A DNA stretch of 64,000 nucleotides from Bog-257 sp963805985. GTDB taxonomy: Bacteria > Acidobacteriota > Terriglobia > Terriglobales > Acidobacteriaceae. The stretch spans positions 434,001 to 498,000 of the forward strand of contig CAWDWG010000001.1 in assembly GCA_963805985.1 (NCBI GenBank), read 5' to 3'. The notes beneath the pieces were generated by a model. It ran no database searches, was not told the DNA's origin, and worked only from the letters and a program-made list of their open reading frames with translations. A program made the position numbers and the translations under genes. Every line of letters starts with the position of its first letter. Position 1 is the first letter of the stretch. Below are positions 16,505 through 26,004 of the stretch, piece after piece.

Positions 16505-18947
16505 TCACTCGTAGCGGAGAGCGGCCATGGGATCGACTTGCGCGGCGCGCAGGGCTGGAACGAAACACGCCACCAGCGAGACCGCGATCAGCAGCAGGCC
16601 GACGCCGGCGAAGGTTAGCGGGTCATGAGGCGTGACACCGAAGAGCTGGCTGCTCATCAGGCGCGTCAGCCCGAGCGAGAGGATCATGCCGAGGCCGACG
16701 CCGGCGAGGGCCATCGCCACTCCCTGGCGCAGGATGAGACGCAGGACATCTCCACGCTGCGCGCCTAAGGCCATGCGCACGCCGATCTCGCGCGTGCGTT
16801 GGCCTACCAGGTAGGAAAGCACGCCATACAAGCCGATGCAGGCGAGCGTGAGCGCCAGGATGGCGAAGGCCGCGAGTAACAGCATGGAAAGCCTCCGCGC
16901 GGCGAGCGAGTTGGAGAGAACGGCATCCATGGTTTCCACCGAATAGATCACGGCGCCGGGATCGAGTTCCGAGACGGCGCGGCGGACGGATGTCATCACG
17001 GCCGCGGGATCGTCATGGGTGCGCAGCACGACGGCTGTCCCGTCGGCCACCAGCGGCAGCATCTTGGGCGGGACCTGCATGAACGGATAGAAGAACTGCA
17101 CCTCCACTGAGCCCAGGGAGTCGGCAGCCGGGCCCCATTGCCGAATGTGCCCGACCACGCCGATGATTTCGGCTTCCACATCGAACTCTTCAATATGAAT
17201 GTGCTGGCCGATGGGGCTCTGAGTTTGGAAAGTATTGCCGCGCGAACCGCTCATCGATGTCCACGACAACCGGCTGGTCCTCATTGTCCTGCGGGCTGAC
17301 GAATCTTCCCTGCCGCAGCGTGAGGCCCATGGCGCGCTGGAAGCCGGGCTGGACGAGATAGAACATCGATTGCGGCATCTCGTTATCGCTGGCCGGCTTG
17401 GGCTGGCCTTCAATCCAGAAAGGCAACTCGGAATCGTGAATCAGCGGCCGCGAGCCGAGCGTGATGGAAACCGCTTCCACGCCGGGGATGCTGCGCATCT
17501 GGCCTTCGAACTGACGGAGCCGTTCGCGAATCTGCGCGGGCGTAGCTTTGGGATGCGGCGGCAGAGACATCGAGAAGGTGAGGGCGTGTTGAGGATCGTA
17601 GCCGGGATCGACCTTCAAAAGCGCGGAGAGCGAGCGCAGCATCAGCCCAGCGCCGACGAGAAGGACAATCGACAGCGCCACTTGCGCGACGACGAAGACA
17701 GCGTGCAGCCGCCGCCGCGCGCCACCTGCTCCCTGAGTCGATTGCCGGAGGACCTGCTGCAGACTCACGCGCGAAAATTTGAGAGCGGGCGCCAGTCCAA
17801 AACCGAGGCCGCTGAGCAGCGAAACTCCCAGCGTGAAGAGCAGGACTTTTGCGTCCATGGAAACTTCGCTGGAGCGCGGAAGCGTGCTGGGCAGAAATCG
17901 CAGCGCGGCCCTGGTCCCGACGAAGGCGATCAAGAGCCCCAGGAGTCCGCCGATGCCCGCCAACAGGACGCTCTCGGTGAGCAGCTGGCGAATGACGCGG
18001 CCGCTTCCGGCGCCCAAGGCGCGGCGTACGGCAAACTCGCCGGAGCGGCGCATCGACCGCACCAGCAGCAGGCTGGCGACATTCGCGCAGGCGATCAACA
18101 GCAGGAAAGCGACGGCTGCCAGCAACACCAACAGGATCGGCTGCACCTTGCCGACGACGTCCTGCTTCATGGGAACAACCGCGATGCCAACATTCTTGTC
18201 CGCCTCGGGATAGGCCTGCGACAGATGATGAGCGATCGCGTCCATCTCCGCGCTGGCCTGGGCCTGCGACACGCCAGGTTTGAGCCTGCCGACGGCGTAA
18301 GCGCTCATCTCGACTCGCCGGTCGAGGAAGTTCGCGTCACTCAACTGGCCGATGGGCGTGAAGACGTCGCGGTCGGTATCGTGAAACGAAAAGCCTGCGG
18401 GAAGAACGCCGATGATGGTGTAGTTGGTGCCGCCCAGATCAATCGAGCGGTTTACCACAGCAGGCGAGCCGCCGAAGTGGCGATGCCAGAATGCATCGCT
18501 CAGCAGAACCACAGGCGCAGCGCCGACGTGATCGTCTTCGCGAAGAAAATCGCGGCCCAGCGCAGGAGGTATCCCGAGCGTCGTAAAGAACGCAGCCGAG
18601 ACCATGAGTCCGTTGACGCGCTCAGCCTGGCCGGTGGTCATCAGGTTGTAGTCCTCGTGACGGTACATGGCCATCGAGGAAAAGCTCTGCGCGCTGCGCT
18701 GCCAGTCGAGAAAGTTGGGATAGCTGATAGGTCCAAGGCCGAGTCCAGGCTTGTCTCCGTAAAGGGCGACGAGCTGACTGGATTGCGGATAAGGCAGCGG
18801 ATTGAGGAGCACGCTGTTGACGATGGAGAACAGCGCGGTATTGGCGCCAATGCCCAGCGCCAGCGTGACGATGACCGCTGCCGAAAACGCCGGCGACTTT
18901 AACAGCATGCGAAGAGCGAAGCGAATGTCTTGCAGCAATGCGTTCAT
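16505..18947 (-). CDS. MacB-like ABC transporter permease of the ADOP type (frameshifted)
   Basis: An acidobacterial duplicated-orphan-permease protein of about 810 residues with two FtsX/MacB permease modules. Module 1 begins MNALLQDIRFALRMLLKSP and contains LLIACANVASLLLVRS and EFAVRRALGAGSGRVIRQL. Module 2 contains LAFGLAPALKFSR-type helices, then ends GQRTREIGVRMALGAQRGDV and VPALRAAQVDPMAALRYE. A frame change at about 17218-17228 (after ERFARQYFPN, resuming QSPIGQHIHIEEFD) splits it; one extra base would explain this. As written the two frames are 17190-18947 and 16505-17413. ADOP permeases have no ATPase of their own; their function is unclear. Confidence 0.9.
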
Positions 18948-18994
18948 GGCTAGCCACCGCGGAGCGGGACGCGCACTTCTGTCTCAATTTCCAG

Positions 18995-19190
18995 CGAAAA
19001 GATCCACCCTGGCCAAAAGAAGGCTAGGATGGGGCGCCCGCAGGATTTCACGTCCCGGGCAAACTATAACTGGAATCGTGAGCCGATAGTCGCATCCTCG
19101 TCCCGCTTTCCAGCGGTTCGTCACGAGAGGGTTTCCGGTTGCGCGGACGAAAAGACCCACCCTAGCCAAAAGAAGGCTAGGACGGGCACC
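18995..19190. repeat. Two copies of the CCCACCCTAG palindromic repeat
   Basis: Copies at about 18995-19040 and 19147-19190 share CACCCT-GCCAAAAGAAGGCTAGGA, with the arms pairing around AAAAGAA. They lie in the 525-base gap upstream of both the permease gene and the DinB gene. The rest of the gap (19191-19472) shows no further gene or clear signal. Confidence 0.75.
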
Positions 19191-19472
19191 CGACCTAAGC
19201 GCCACCAAGTCTACTCGGCGGCTGGGAGCCGACACGGTTATCTAACCGGACTGTGCCGTTGTCACGGGGAGTGGCTTACGAGAGTGGCTTGTGCGCCTTG
19301 AGCACAGGGTCTAATTTCGACGATCGGCGGAGGGGCGGCCAGAGAGACGGCACATCGTCCCAGCGGCCCCAGACGCCGAATACCGCGGACTTCATTCTGA
19401 CACTCACCGGTCGTCTGACAGGCGGCTTTTCAACCGACTGCCTCTGTGGTGAAATCGCTGCGGAGAAATACG

Positions 19473-20033
19473 ATGCGGCAACCACCATGCCCAAGCTCGT
19501 CTGACATTCGCGATGTTCTGCTGGAAACTTACGCGGTCAACGACGCGATGAATCAGATGATTTTGGCGCTGCTCGATTCTACGGCGTGGCGCGCTGAGGT
19601 TCCGGGCGCCAAGGATCATGGGCGCACGATCGGATCAATCTTCGCGCACCTGCACAACAACCGTCTCACCTGGCTGAGAAACTCGGCTCCGCACTTAAAA
19701 TGTCCGGCGCGGCTCGATCCCGAGCGCTGCACCATGAAGCAGGCGGCAGCAGCGCACAAGAAGAGCGCGGCGCAATGCCTGCGCATGATGACCGAGGCGC
19801 TGTCCGACGATCCTAAGCGGAAGGTTACGAAGTTTTCGCGCGGGTGGCTGCGAAAGTGGCCTGCGGGCGCGACGATGTTCGCCTACATGTTTTCGCATGA
19901 GGCGCATCATCGCGGCCAGATCCTGATGCTGGCGCGTCAGCTGGGCTATCGCGTCCCGGTGGAAGATGCCAGCGGCATTTGGGATTGGGACGAATTGTGG
20001 AAGCGGCACGGCTTTGCCAAACTTCCGCGCTGA
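19473..20033 (+). CDS. DinB-family protein
   Basis: 186-residue four-helix protein of the DinB/YfiT superfamily. The metal-ligand His residues are visible in SIFAHLHNNRLTWLRN (helix 2) and HEAHHRGQILMLARQLGY (helix 4), the usual H...HxxxH arrangement. Such proteins include metal-dependent thiol transferases that use bacillithiol or mycothiol; the presence of bshC elsewhere in the window makes bacillithiol use possible (inference). The ATG at 19473 follows CGGAGA at 8 bases. GTG codons at 19446 and 19449 are possible but weaker starts. No partner gene is adjacent. Confidence 0.82.
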   Translation: MRQPPCPSSSDIRDVLLETYAVNDAMNQMILALLDSTAWRAEVPGAKDHGRTIGSIFAHLHNNRLTWLRNSAPHLKCPARLDPERCTMKQAAAAHKKSAAQCLRMMTEALSDDPKRKVTKFSRGWLRKWPAGATMFAYMFSHEAHHRGQILMLARQLGYRVPVEDASGIWDWDELWKRHGFAKLPR

Positions 20034-20150
20034 AAGATTCCAGACTCGACGCGCGCGCAAAAGCAAAAGCGCCAGAACAAATCCTGCGCGATCGAACCGC
20101 ACAAGAACGCTCTGGCGCCCATTCCGTATCAACAGGACAACGACGCGGAG

Positions 20151-21146
20151 TTATTCGTGGCTCTGCGGTGCGTTGCCGTTCAGCCGATATACCATTGCTG
20201 TCTTGGTGCAGCCCAGGGCCAGCCAATCCTGCACGTCGCGTTGCAGCGACACATAGAACTGAGCGGCGAGTTTCTTCTGCTTCTCGGCAACTGCCGCCCG
20301 ATCGGCAAACTTCACCTGGAAGGCAAACTCTCCGACCAGAGCCTTGTGCTCGCCGCGCGTCCGCCACAGTCCGATGTCGCACTTGCCGACCATGCCTTTG
20401 CCGAAGTCCAGCTGACCCAAGGGCAGCAGGAGTTCCTCGACAATGCCACCGTTGACCAGGCTGACCCTTTCCCCGTCCGACGTCTTCAAGGAAGCTAAAG
20501 CGGGAAAAACCCGCGTGAGCGTCGCCATCGACAGGGCGTCACCCTCGTGCAGTTGGCTCAAACCGAACTGGCAATTGTGGGAGTACAGAATGCGGTAACC
20601 GCCGACCGCATCCTTCAGCGGCAAAGCTTCCGCTTTGAACTTAATGCGGTACTGGCCGGCGATCTTTGGCCGGACGTCGACCTTGGTAGCCGAAGCCTCG
20701 TCGGGATGGCGGAACTTGAAGACGATCTCGGGATCACCCACCGGAAAGCCGTCCACGTATTCAATGCGCCGACGCAAGATAAAGGCATTGTTGTAGAGCC
20801 GGAAGTCGGAAGTGTCACCAAACGTGATCTCCCTGGTTTGCGGCCGCAGGCCCGCCTCGCGATCGGCAATGAAGCCCACCCCGACCCTTTTGGCAGTCTT
20901 CTCTACCAGCTTGCCAAAGTTGCGGAAGCTCTCCACCGAAGTGAAGCGGTCGGGCTTGAGAATCAGTTTCGCTTCCAGGTACGTAACTCTATCCAGAGGA
21001 GCCCCGTCGGCATACATACCCGATACAACTGGAGCTGGAGCGGCAAGTGCCTCTGTGGCCGTCCCACTCTTCTTCTTTTTCTCGTCCTTCTTGCCGACCT
21101 TACCGGCCTTACCGGCCTTGCCGGCCTTCTTGTCGTTCTTACCCAT
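20151..21146 (-). CDS. CYTH-like protein with Lys/Gly/Ala-rich N-terminus
   Basis: 331-residue protein. Residues 1-30 are a basic low-complexity stretch (KAGKAGKAGKVGKKDEKKKK) built from near-identical codons. The remainder has a CYTH or triphosphate-tunnel pattern: YLEAKLILKPDRF at the start, then DTSDFRLYNNAFILRRRIEY, PEIVFKFRHPD, and VGEFAFQVKFAD, which resemble the charged strands lining the tunnel. The family binds triphosphates or nucleotides with a divalent metal. The assignment rests on motif spacing alone and would be wrong if the tunnel residues are not conserved. It lies upstream of an OmpA-like and a VIT1-like gene on the same strand in no obvious operon. Confidence 0.55.
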   Translation of the reverse strand: MGKNDKKAGKAGKAGKVGKKDEKKKKSGTATEALAAPAPVVSGMYADGAPLDRVTYLEAKLILKPDRFTSVESFRNFGKLVEKTAKRVGVGFIADREAGLRPQTREITFGDTSDFRLYNNAFILRRRIEYVDGFPVGDPEIVFKFRHPDEASATKVDVRPKIAGQYRIKFKAEALPLKDAVGGYRILYSHNCQFGLSQLHEGDALSMATLTRVFPALASLKTSDGERVSLVNGGIVEELLLPLGQLDFGKGMVGKCDIGLWRTRGEHKALVGEFAFQVKFADRAAVAEKQKKLAAQFYVSLQRDVQDWLALGCTKTAMVYRLNGNAPQSHE

Positions 21147-21224
21147 GCTTGCCTCCGTCCTGCATGCAAATTGACGAAACGAATTCCACCTCAGGCAAAT
21201 TCTTTGCCGGGAACGTCGCGCCGA

Positions 21225-22142
21225 CTACATGCCGGAAATGCCCTTGTTCACCAGCACGCGCACCACGACGCGGCGATTCTGCGCCTGGCCTTCGGCCGTA
21301 TTATCGTTGCCAACCTGGCGGCTTTCGCCCATCGCGCCGGGAGCCAGCATTCTGGTCAACGGAATGTGCCCCTGCTGCAGCAGAATGGTGGTGACATTGT
21401 TAGCGCGGTCTTCACTGAGCTTCTGATTCAGCGCAGCACTGCCGACCGACGACGCGTAACCCTTCACCTGAACCATGTAGCCATTGACGCCCTGCGCCTT
21501 CTGCGCCAGCGCGTTCAACTGCGGAACGTATTGTGGATCAACAGTGACCTTGCCGTTGCCGAAGAGCACGGTGACTTCGTCCATGATGTAGTAGTCATCC
21601 AGCTGGCCGAAACGCGCGACGGCTGCGGCGATGGCGGCCTTATTGGCAGCCGCCTCTTTCTGCTGCTCGGTCAGCTGCGCCTGCTGCTGCTGGAGGGCTT
21701 CGTTCTGCGCCTTCAGGGCGGCGTTCTGCTGCGCCAGCTCCTGCTGGTTCTTTTGCGTCTGCGCCTGGGTTTCGTGGAGACCGGCCTGAATCGACTGCGC
21801 CTGCTCCAGATCGTTACCCTTGAAGGAAACCTTGGTCGCGACCAGCTGGTTGTCGGCGTTGTACGATCCTTCGACCTGGACGGCGAGGCCGGGAATCAGG
21901 GCGGCCATCGACATATTCTTGCGGCGCGCCTTCAGTACGCCCTGCACCTGTCCAACCTGCGTGCTATCGGTCAGCAGCACGATCACCTTGGGCGAATCCG
22001 ATGTCTGCAGAATCATGGTGTCGCCGCTGCGGCCTTTGATCAGTCCCTGGACCTTCACGTTCTGCGCCGAGCTGAGTATCGCCAGCGCAAACACGGATGA
22101 CAACACGAACAACGCAATCCTAAGCTTTTTGGAATGGCTCAT
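21225..22142 (-). CDS. OmpA-family protein with coiled coil
   Basis: 305-residue exported protein with signal peptide (LFVLSSVFALAILSSAQ). Residues about 30-115 look like a small beta domain (VKVQGLIKGRSGDTMILQTS, AALIPGLAVQVEGSYNADN). Residues about 120-170 form a Gln/Ala-rich coiled coil (QQELAQQNAALKAQNEALQQ). Residues 190-305 are an OmpA/MotB peptidoglycan-binding domain (VTVDPQYVPQLNALAQKAQ, VQVKGYASSVGSAALNQKLS, GESRQVGNDNTAEGQAQNRR). It lacks an outer-membrane barrel, so it probably sits in the periplasm bound to peptidoglycan. Confidence 0.9.
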   Translation of the reverse strand: MSHSKKLRIALFVLSSVFALAILSSAQNVKVQGLIKGRSGDTMILQTSDSPKVIVLLTDSTQVGQVQGVLKARRKNMSMAALIPGLAVQVEGSYNADNQLVATKVSFKGNDLEQAQSIQAGLHETQAQTQKNQQELAQQNAALKAQNEALQQQQAQLTEQQKEAAANKAAIAAAVARFGQLDDYYIMDEVTVLFGNGKVTVDPQYVPQLNALAQKAQGVNGYMVQVKGYASSVGSAALNQKLSEDRANNVTTILLQQGHIPLTRMLAPGAMGESRQVGNDNTAEGQAQNRRVVVRVLVNKGISGM

Positions 22143-22375
22143 AAATCTGCTTCTCCTTCGATTTCATTTGCAGCCGGCCACAGACAGCGCCCGCGCCGCG
22201 GCTAATAGCCTGGCGACAGCCTCGTCCAGAACCCTGTTTCCGGTGTAGGTTGTTTGTAACACTGGCCCGGTCAAGCTTGCTACTAGCAAAATCTCTAGTT
22301 CGGAAGGAAATGAAATTCGGGGGCCGGAGGCGGCGGCGGCAGCAAATTCAGCGTTACAGCTGGCCCGGCTCCGGA

Positions 22376-23023
22376 TCAGCCGCCCAGGGCGATAGCCAGG
22401 CCAACCATGGCAACACCCAACAGTACCATCGCGACGCCAACCCGCCAGGGATGCGGCGCAGCATACTTCCCCAGCGCGTAGCCGGCCGCAAAAAGCAGGA
22501 GGATCGCGATGCCATTCGAGACATGCAGCGCCCACCGCGGATTAGTCATGAAGGTGAACGGGATAATCACCGGCAGGATCGATCCGAAGGCCAGCAGGAA
22601 AACCGCGCCCGCGCCCTGCAGATCGTGTTTGAGGATCGGCGGCCGGTAAGGCGGCTCCGGCATTTCCAGCAGCTTCCGGTGTAATCGTTCGTACTCCTCG
22701 TCTCGTATGTTGGCTGCCAGAAGAGGCGGCATCACACCCCCGATGATCTCCTTTGCCTCTTGCGGATCACGGGTCGCGCGCGCCGCCCGCATGAGCTTAA
22801 TGTTGTGGCCGCGTTCGCTGAGGCTGCCGAGGATGTAGAAAACCGCGTCGATCACTCCCCACACCACGCTGCAGCCAATGGCGCTCCACAGCATGGTGTG
22901 AACCGAGCCCGAATCCATGCGCGTGAATCGCAGCGCGCACGTGAAGGTCAGGACGATGATGATCCCGAACAGCACCTCCGAGATCCGTTCCATCGGTTCC
23001 AACACGCGCTCAATTTTGGCCAT
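22376..23023 (-). CDS. VIT1/CCC1-like membrane protein
   Basis: 215-residue protein with about five transmembrane helices in the VIT1 arrangement: ISEVLFGIIIVLTFTCALRF near the N-terminus, GCSVVWGVIDAVFYILGSL, a cytoplasmic segment (residues about 75-140, charged, DEEYERLHRKLLEMP), then GAVFLLAFGSILPVIIPFTF and two closing helices. VIT1/CCC1 proteins move iron or manganese. Here the family's Glu-rich metal-binding insertion is short, so metal transport is unproven. The stop lies next to palindromic DNA. Confidence 0.75.
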   Translation of the reverse strand: MAKIERVLEPMERISEVLFGIIIVLTFTCALRFTRMDSGSVHTMLWSAIGCSVVWGVIDAVFYILGSLSERGHNIKLMRAARATRDPQEAKEIIGGVMPPLLAANIRDEEYERLHRKLLEMPEPPYRPPILKHDLQGAGAVFLLAFGSILPVIIPFTFMTNPRWALHVSNGIAILLLFAAGYALGKYAAPHPWRVGVAMVLLGVAMVGLAIALGG

Positions 23024-23095
23024 TGACTCTACCTTCAGACAGAGGAGGATTCAGTCCAACATTCCTGGGCCGCGAAAACTGGCAGCTACATCGAT

Positions 23096-23305
23096 CTGTC
23101 ATCCCGACCGAGGACTTCTCGGAGCTCTGTCATCCCGACCGAGGACTTCAGTCCGACCGAGGGATCTGCGGTTCGCCTCGCGCAGTCCATCATCTCAGCC
23201 GAGCGCTCCCCTTATGCCTGTCATCCCGACCGAGGACTTCTCGGAGCTCTGTCATCCCGACCGAGGACTTCAGTCCGACCGAGGGATCTGCGGTTCGCCT
23301 CGCGC
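23096..23305. repeat. Two identical 88-bp direct repeats
   Basis: 23096-23183 and 23218-23305 are identical over 88 bases. Each contains two copies of GTCATCCCGACCGAGGACTT and ends CGGTTCGCCTCGCGC. Related partial copies lie at 24639-24693 and 42244-42310, and inverted arms at 48568-48659. The repeat can be translated (SVIPTEDFS...) but is non-coding intergenic DNA. Confidence 0.85.
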
Positions 23306-23393
23306 CGAATCGACGCCACCGCGCTCCCTCGGGTAGAGGTGGCTTTCAGGCCAGCGTCTAAGCCATTTGTTTCTCTTTCTGAGTCGGCTTCAG

Positions 23394-23532
23394 CTGGCTG
23401 CTGAAAAAGTCTTATTGCGAGCGCCTTGTAACAGGGCACGACTTTAGTCGTGCCGATAAGTCGGTTATTTTTAACCGAGCCGGCTTTAGCCGGCGACACA
23501 AAGCGTCCGCATTGGAGTTTTTCAGCAGCCTG
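23394..23532. mobile_element. Small MITE-like element with terminal inverted repeats
   Basis: GGCTGCTGAAAAA at 23396-23408 is repeated in inverted form as TTTTTCAGCAGCC at 23518-23530, bounding about 135 bases with no gene. Inside are three shorter palindromes (GCACGACTTTAGTCGTGC, the CCGAC/GTCGG pair, GCCGGCTTTAGCCGGC). The left 60 bases recur at 41938-41992. Size, inverted ends and lack of coding suggest a miniature element moved in trans by a transposase not in this window (inference). Confidence 0.6.
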
Positions 23533-23604
23533 TTCAGCCACAGAACACTGGCGAAAACGCCGTGCCCCGATAAAGCGGGTCGATTTCTGAAACCCGCTGC
23601 AGCA

Positions 23605-24519
23605 CTACTTTCCGAAACGGTCGATCAACAGCCCATGCCGCAGCCCGCGATCGCTGATCGACATCTTGTCCTGCTTAAGCTTGTCCATCACCGTCTTCAC
23701 GATGCACGCTCCCGCAAGAATCACATCCGCGCGCTTGGGTTGCAGACCAACGATCTTGCGCCGATCGTCCAGCGAGCTCGTGCGATACAACTCGATCTGC
23801 CGCTCCACTTCAGCGCCTTCCAACACCGAGCCCTGAATAACATCGGCATCGTACGTCGCCATCTTGTGTTTCACCGCGGCGAGGTTGGTGTTCGCGCCTC
23901 CCATACCGACCAGCGCATCCGGCAAAGGTCTCCCGTCCAGCCGCGACAGATCGCCGGAGATTGCCTTCAGCGCGGTTTGAAGTTGCTCTTCCGAAACCAC
24001 GCCGCCGAGACTGTAATCCTCCGTGAATCGCACCGCGCCCACGTTCACGCTGAAGCGCTCGTCGACTGTCGAACCGTGCCCAAAGGTAAATTGCGAGCTG
24101 CCGCCTCCGGTGTCGAAGATCGCCAGCGAACCTTCGGCCAGGCCAATGCCGGACTTCACCGCGATGTAGGCCAGCCGCCCTTCTTCTTCACCGGGAATCA
24201 CCTCGATCTTCACGCCGCAGCGCTTCTCAACCGCGTCGATAAACTGCTGGCTGTTGCGCGCGGTTCGCATTCCCATGGTCCCGACCGCAGCCAGCGCGGC
24301 TACATTCTTCTCCTTCGCCTCGGCTGCCATCGCGGCGATGGCTGAGACCGTTCGCTCCATCGCATCGGGACTGATCTCGCCAGTCTTGTCCAGGCCCTCA
24401 CCGAGCCGCGTGATCTCCGCGCGATCCACAACCGTGCGCCACGAGCCGTCGTCGCGGCGTTCGCTGATGTTGAACTTGACGGAGTTCGTACCGACATCAA
24501 TCACTGCATAGAGTGGCAT
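23605..24519 (-). CDS. ppx: Ppx/GppA-family phosphatase (exopolyphosphatase-like)
   Basis: 304-residue protein of the ASKHA fold that removes terminal phosphates from polyphosphate or pppGpp. The N-terminal phosphate-binding loop (YAVIDVGTNSVKFNISE), EVIPGEEEGRLAYIAVKSG and FDTGGGSSQFTFG are all present, followed by VNVGAVRFTEDYSLGG. The length matches the single-module form without the C-terminal HD domain. The ATG at 24519 starts the family motif directly; the upstream frame is repeat DNA. The CYTH-like gene at 24914-25501 lies upstream on the same strand. Confidence 0.92.
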   Translation of the reverse strand: MPLYAVIDVGTNSVKFNISERRDDGSWRTVVDRAEITRLGEGLDKTGEISPDAMERTVSAIAAMAAEAKEKNVAALAAVGTMGMRTARNSQQFIDAVEKRCGVKIEVIPGEEEGRLAYIAVKSGIGLAEGSLAIFDTGGGSSQFTFGHGSTVDERFSVNVGAVRFTEDYSLGGVVSEEQLQTALKAISGDLSRLDGRPLPDALVGMGGANTNLAAVKHKMATYDADVIQGSVLEGAEVERQIELYRTSSLDDRRKIVGLQPKRADVILAGACIVKTVMDKLKQDKMSISDRGLRHGLLIDRFGK

Positions 24520-24534
24520 TGCGCGAATCCTTCG

Positions 24535-24870
24535 TCTTGGGTAGTGCGGCGCTTCAGCGCCCGCGTCCACCTTTAATCTTTGTCATCACAGACGGGCCTT
24601 CAGGCACGCCTTCGGAGTTTCGCTATCAAGTTTTCTTTGTCATCCCGACCGAGGACTTCAGTCCGACCGAGGGATCTGCGTTCCGCCTGGCGGAATAAAC
24701 ACCCCCGACAGCAACATCCTTGGGTAGTGCTGGCCTTCAGGCCAGCGTCCCTGCACTGGCATTCACTCCTCGAGTCGGCTTTTAGCCGACGACACTATAC
24801 TGCCGGCTGAAGCCGGCTCGGGCTTTGAGAACGAGGCTTGACGCGGCGCTGAAGCGCCGCACTACCAGGG
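24535..24870. repeat. Mixed palindromic repeats upstream of ppx
   Basis: The 394-base gap between ppx and the CYTH-like gene carries a partial copy of the 88-bp repeat (24639-24693). It also carries hairpins of the arm-TTCAG-arm type: GCGGCGCTTCAGCGCC near 24547, GTCGGCTTTTAGCCGAC near 24774, GCCGGCTGAAGCCGGC near 24813, GGCGCTGAAGCGCC near 24848. No gene was seen. Confidence 0.7.
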
Positions 24871-24913
24871 CTCCGCTCGAATACAGAAACCTCATCCCGG
24901 CTGCACAATTCCG

Positions 24914-25501
24914 TCAGCCGCCCATCCCCACCAACTGCTTCAGCCCTCGCGGATAGTTGATGTTCTCAAATCCCCCGAGCCCGATCTGGCGCACGGTTGC
25001 AATCACATGATCCGGATCCGCCAGTTCAAGCGCGACGGTCCGTGTGGTCTTGCCGTCGGCGGTGACATCCGTCATCTCCGCCATACAGCCGTCAACCGTA
25101 TAACGCGCGCGCTTCTTGTGGACGTTAACTACGCGCAACCGATCGCCAGGCTTGGCCAGCTCGTTGATGAATTGTTCCAGCGAATACTCGCTTCGGTTCA
25201 GCGTCGGCGCCGCGATACCAAATGCTGCGAATACCTTGTTCACTTCCTCAGCAGGCAGAGGGAACGTCCCCTTCATCACCGGTTTCCACTGCTCCAGGCC
25301 GTCCGCGTTGACCTGTTGCAGCGTCTTGATGTCCATCAGCTTGTCGCGAACCTTGACGTTCTCGTTCGTGGACGGCGCAAGAAAGTAAATCTCATCGGAT
25401 TCTACAATATCTTTGGCGGTAAGCGCGGCGAAGGCGGCATCGGCGGCGCCAAAACTCTCGCCGAACGTCCGCCACTCCCAGCGCGGAATGATTTTGTCCA
25501 T
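24914..25501 (-). CDS. CYTH-like domain protein
   Basis: 195-residue protein likely of the CYTH/triphosphate-tunnel superfamily, though the family is assigned by pattern only. The N-terminal strand is RWEWRTFG. Later come NVKVRDKLMDIKTLQ, GLEQWKPVMKGTFPL, VNVHKKRARYTVDGC and TVALELADPDHVIATVRQIG, and the end is NINYPRGLKQLVG, typical of the last CYTH helix. CYTH proteins hydrolyse or bind triphosphate or polyphosphate. Standing 5' of ppx, it may belong to the same polyphosphate process (inference). The start is ATG at 25501. Confidence 0.55.
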   Translation of the reverse strand: MDKIIPRWEWRTFGESFGAADAAFAALTAKDIVESDEIYFLAPSTNENVKVRDKLMDIKTLQQVNADGLEQWKPVMKGTFPLPAEEVNKVFAAFGIAAPTLNRSEYSLEQFINELAKPGDRLRVVNVHKKRARYTVDGCMAEMTDVTADGKTTRTVALELADPDHVIATVRQIGLGGFENINYPRGLKQLVGMGG

Positions 25502-25594
25502 ATGTTTTATGTACTATCCGGCGGGAAAAAGCGCCAGTAGATAAATTCCTAGTCCGCAACGAACTATGCTGCGTTCACACCTGCGCGATATCTG

Positions 25595-25954
25595 TTAATA
25601 CGTCGAACCCGCGATAAAGAAGAGCGCAAACAGCCATGCTGCCGCCGCCAGACTCAATCCAAAATACCGATGGCGGTTTTTCTGGCGAACTGCCAGAGCA
25701 GTAATGACTGAGCTAAAGGTCAAGCACATCCCCCAGCCTTCGAGAGGATAGTCGAACGGAGGAATCGGCCGCACGAATTCGCCCCAGGTCAGGGAGCTGA
25801 ATCCCAAAAGTACAGAAGCTGACGCTAAGGTGAGGCTTGCAATTCCAGCATTACTGCGCGGCCCGTCCCGCCACTGTCTTATTACCTTGCTCCACGCTAC
25901 AACCAGCAGGACGGTGGGAATGACGAAGAGAGCCCACGGGATCAAAAAGAACAT
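25595..25954 (-). CDS. Small four-helix membrane protein of unknown function
   Basis: 119 residues with four clear hydrophobic segments (FLIPWALFVIPTVLLVVAW, IASLTLASASVLLGFSSL, GMCLTFSSVITALAVRQ, FGLSLAAAAWLFALFFIAG) separated by short loops. No family was recognised. It lies between the CYTH-like gene and the rfb operon, on the same strand as both. Confidence 0.65.
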   Translation of the reverse strand: MFFLIPWALFVIPTVLLVVAWSKVIRQWRDGPRSNAGIASLTLASASVLLGFSSLTWGEFVRPIPPFDYPLEGWGMCLTFSSVITALAVRQKNRHRYFGLSLAAAAWLFALFFIAGSTY

Positions 25955-26004
25955 GCTCCCCCTTTCCGTGCTCTCAGTGCCCTCAGTGGCGAAAAAGAAG
26001 TTCT

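Noticed and set aside
17235..18902. Open plus-strand frame of 555 codons
   Set aside because: It lies exactly antisense to the well-supported ADOP permease. Its composition (many Arg, Gln, His) is that of a high-GC antisense shadow, without hydrophobic or motif structure.
23023..23361. Open plus-strand frame of 112 codons with repeated SVIPTEDFS peptide
   Set aside because: It is the translation of the 88-bp intergenic repeats. The same peptide appears in different frames of the same DNA, and there is no ribosome site or domain.
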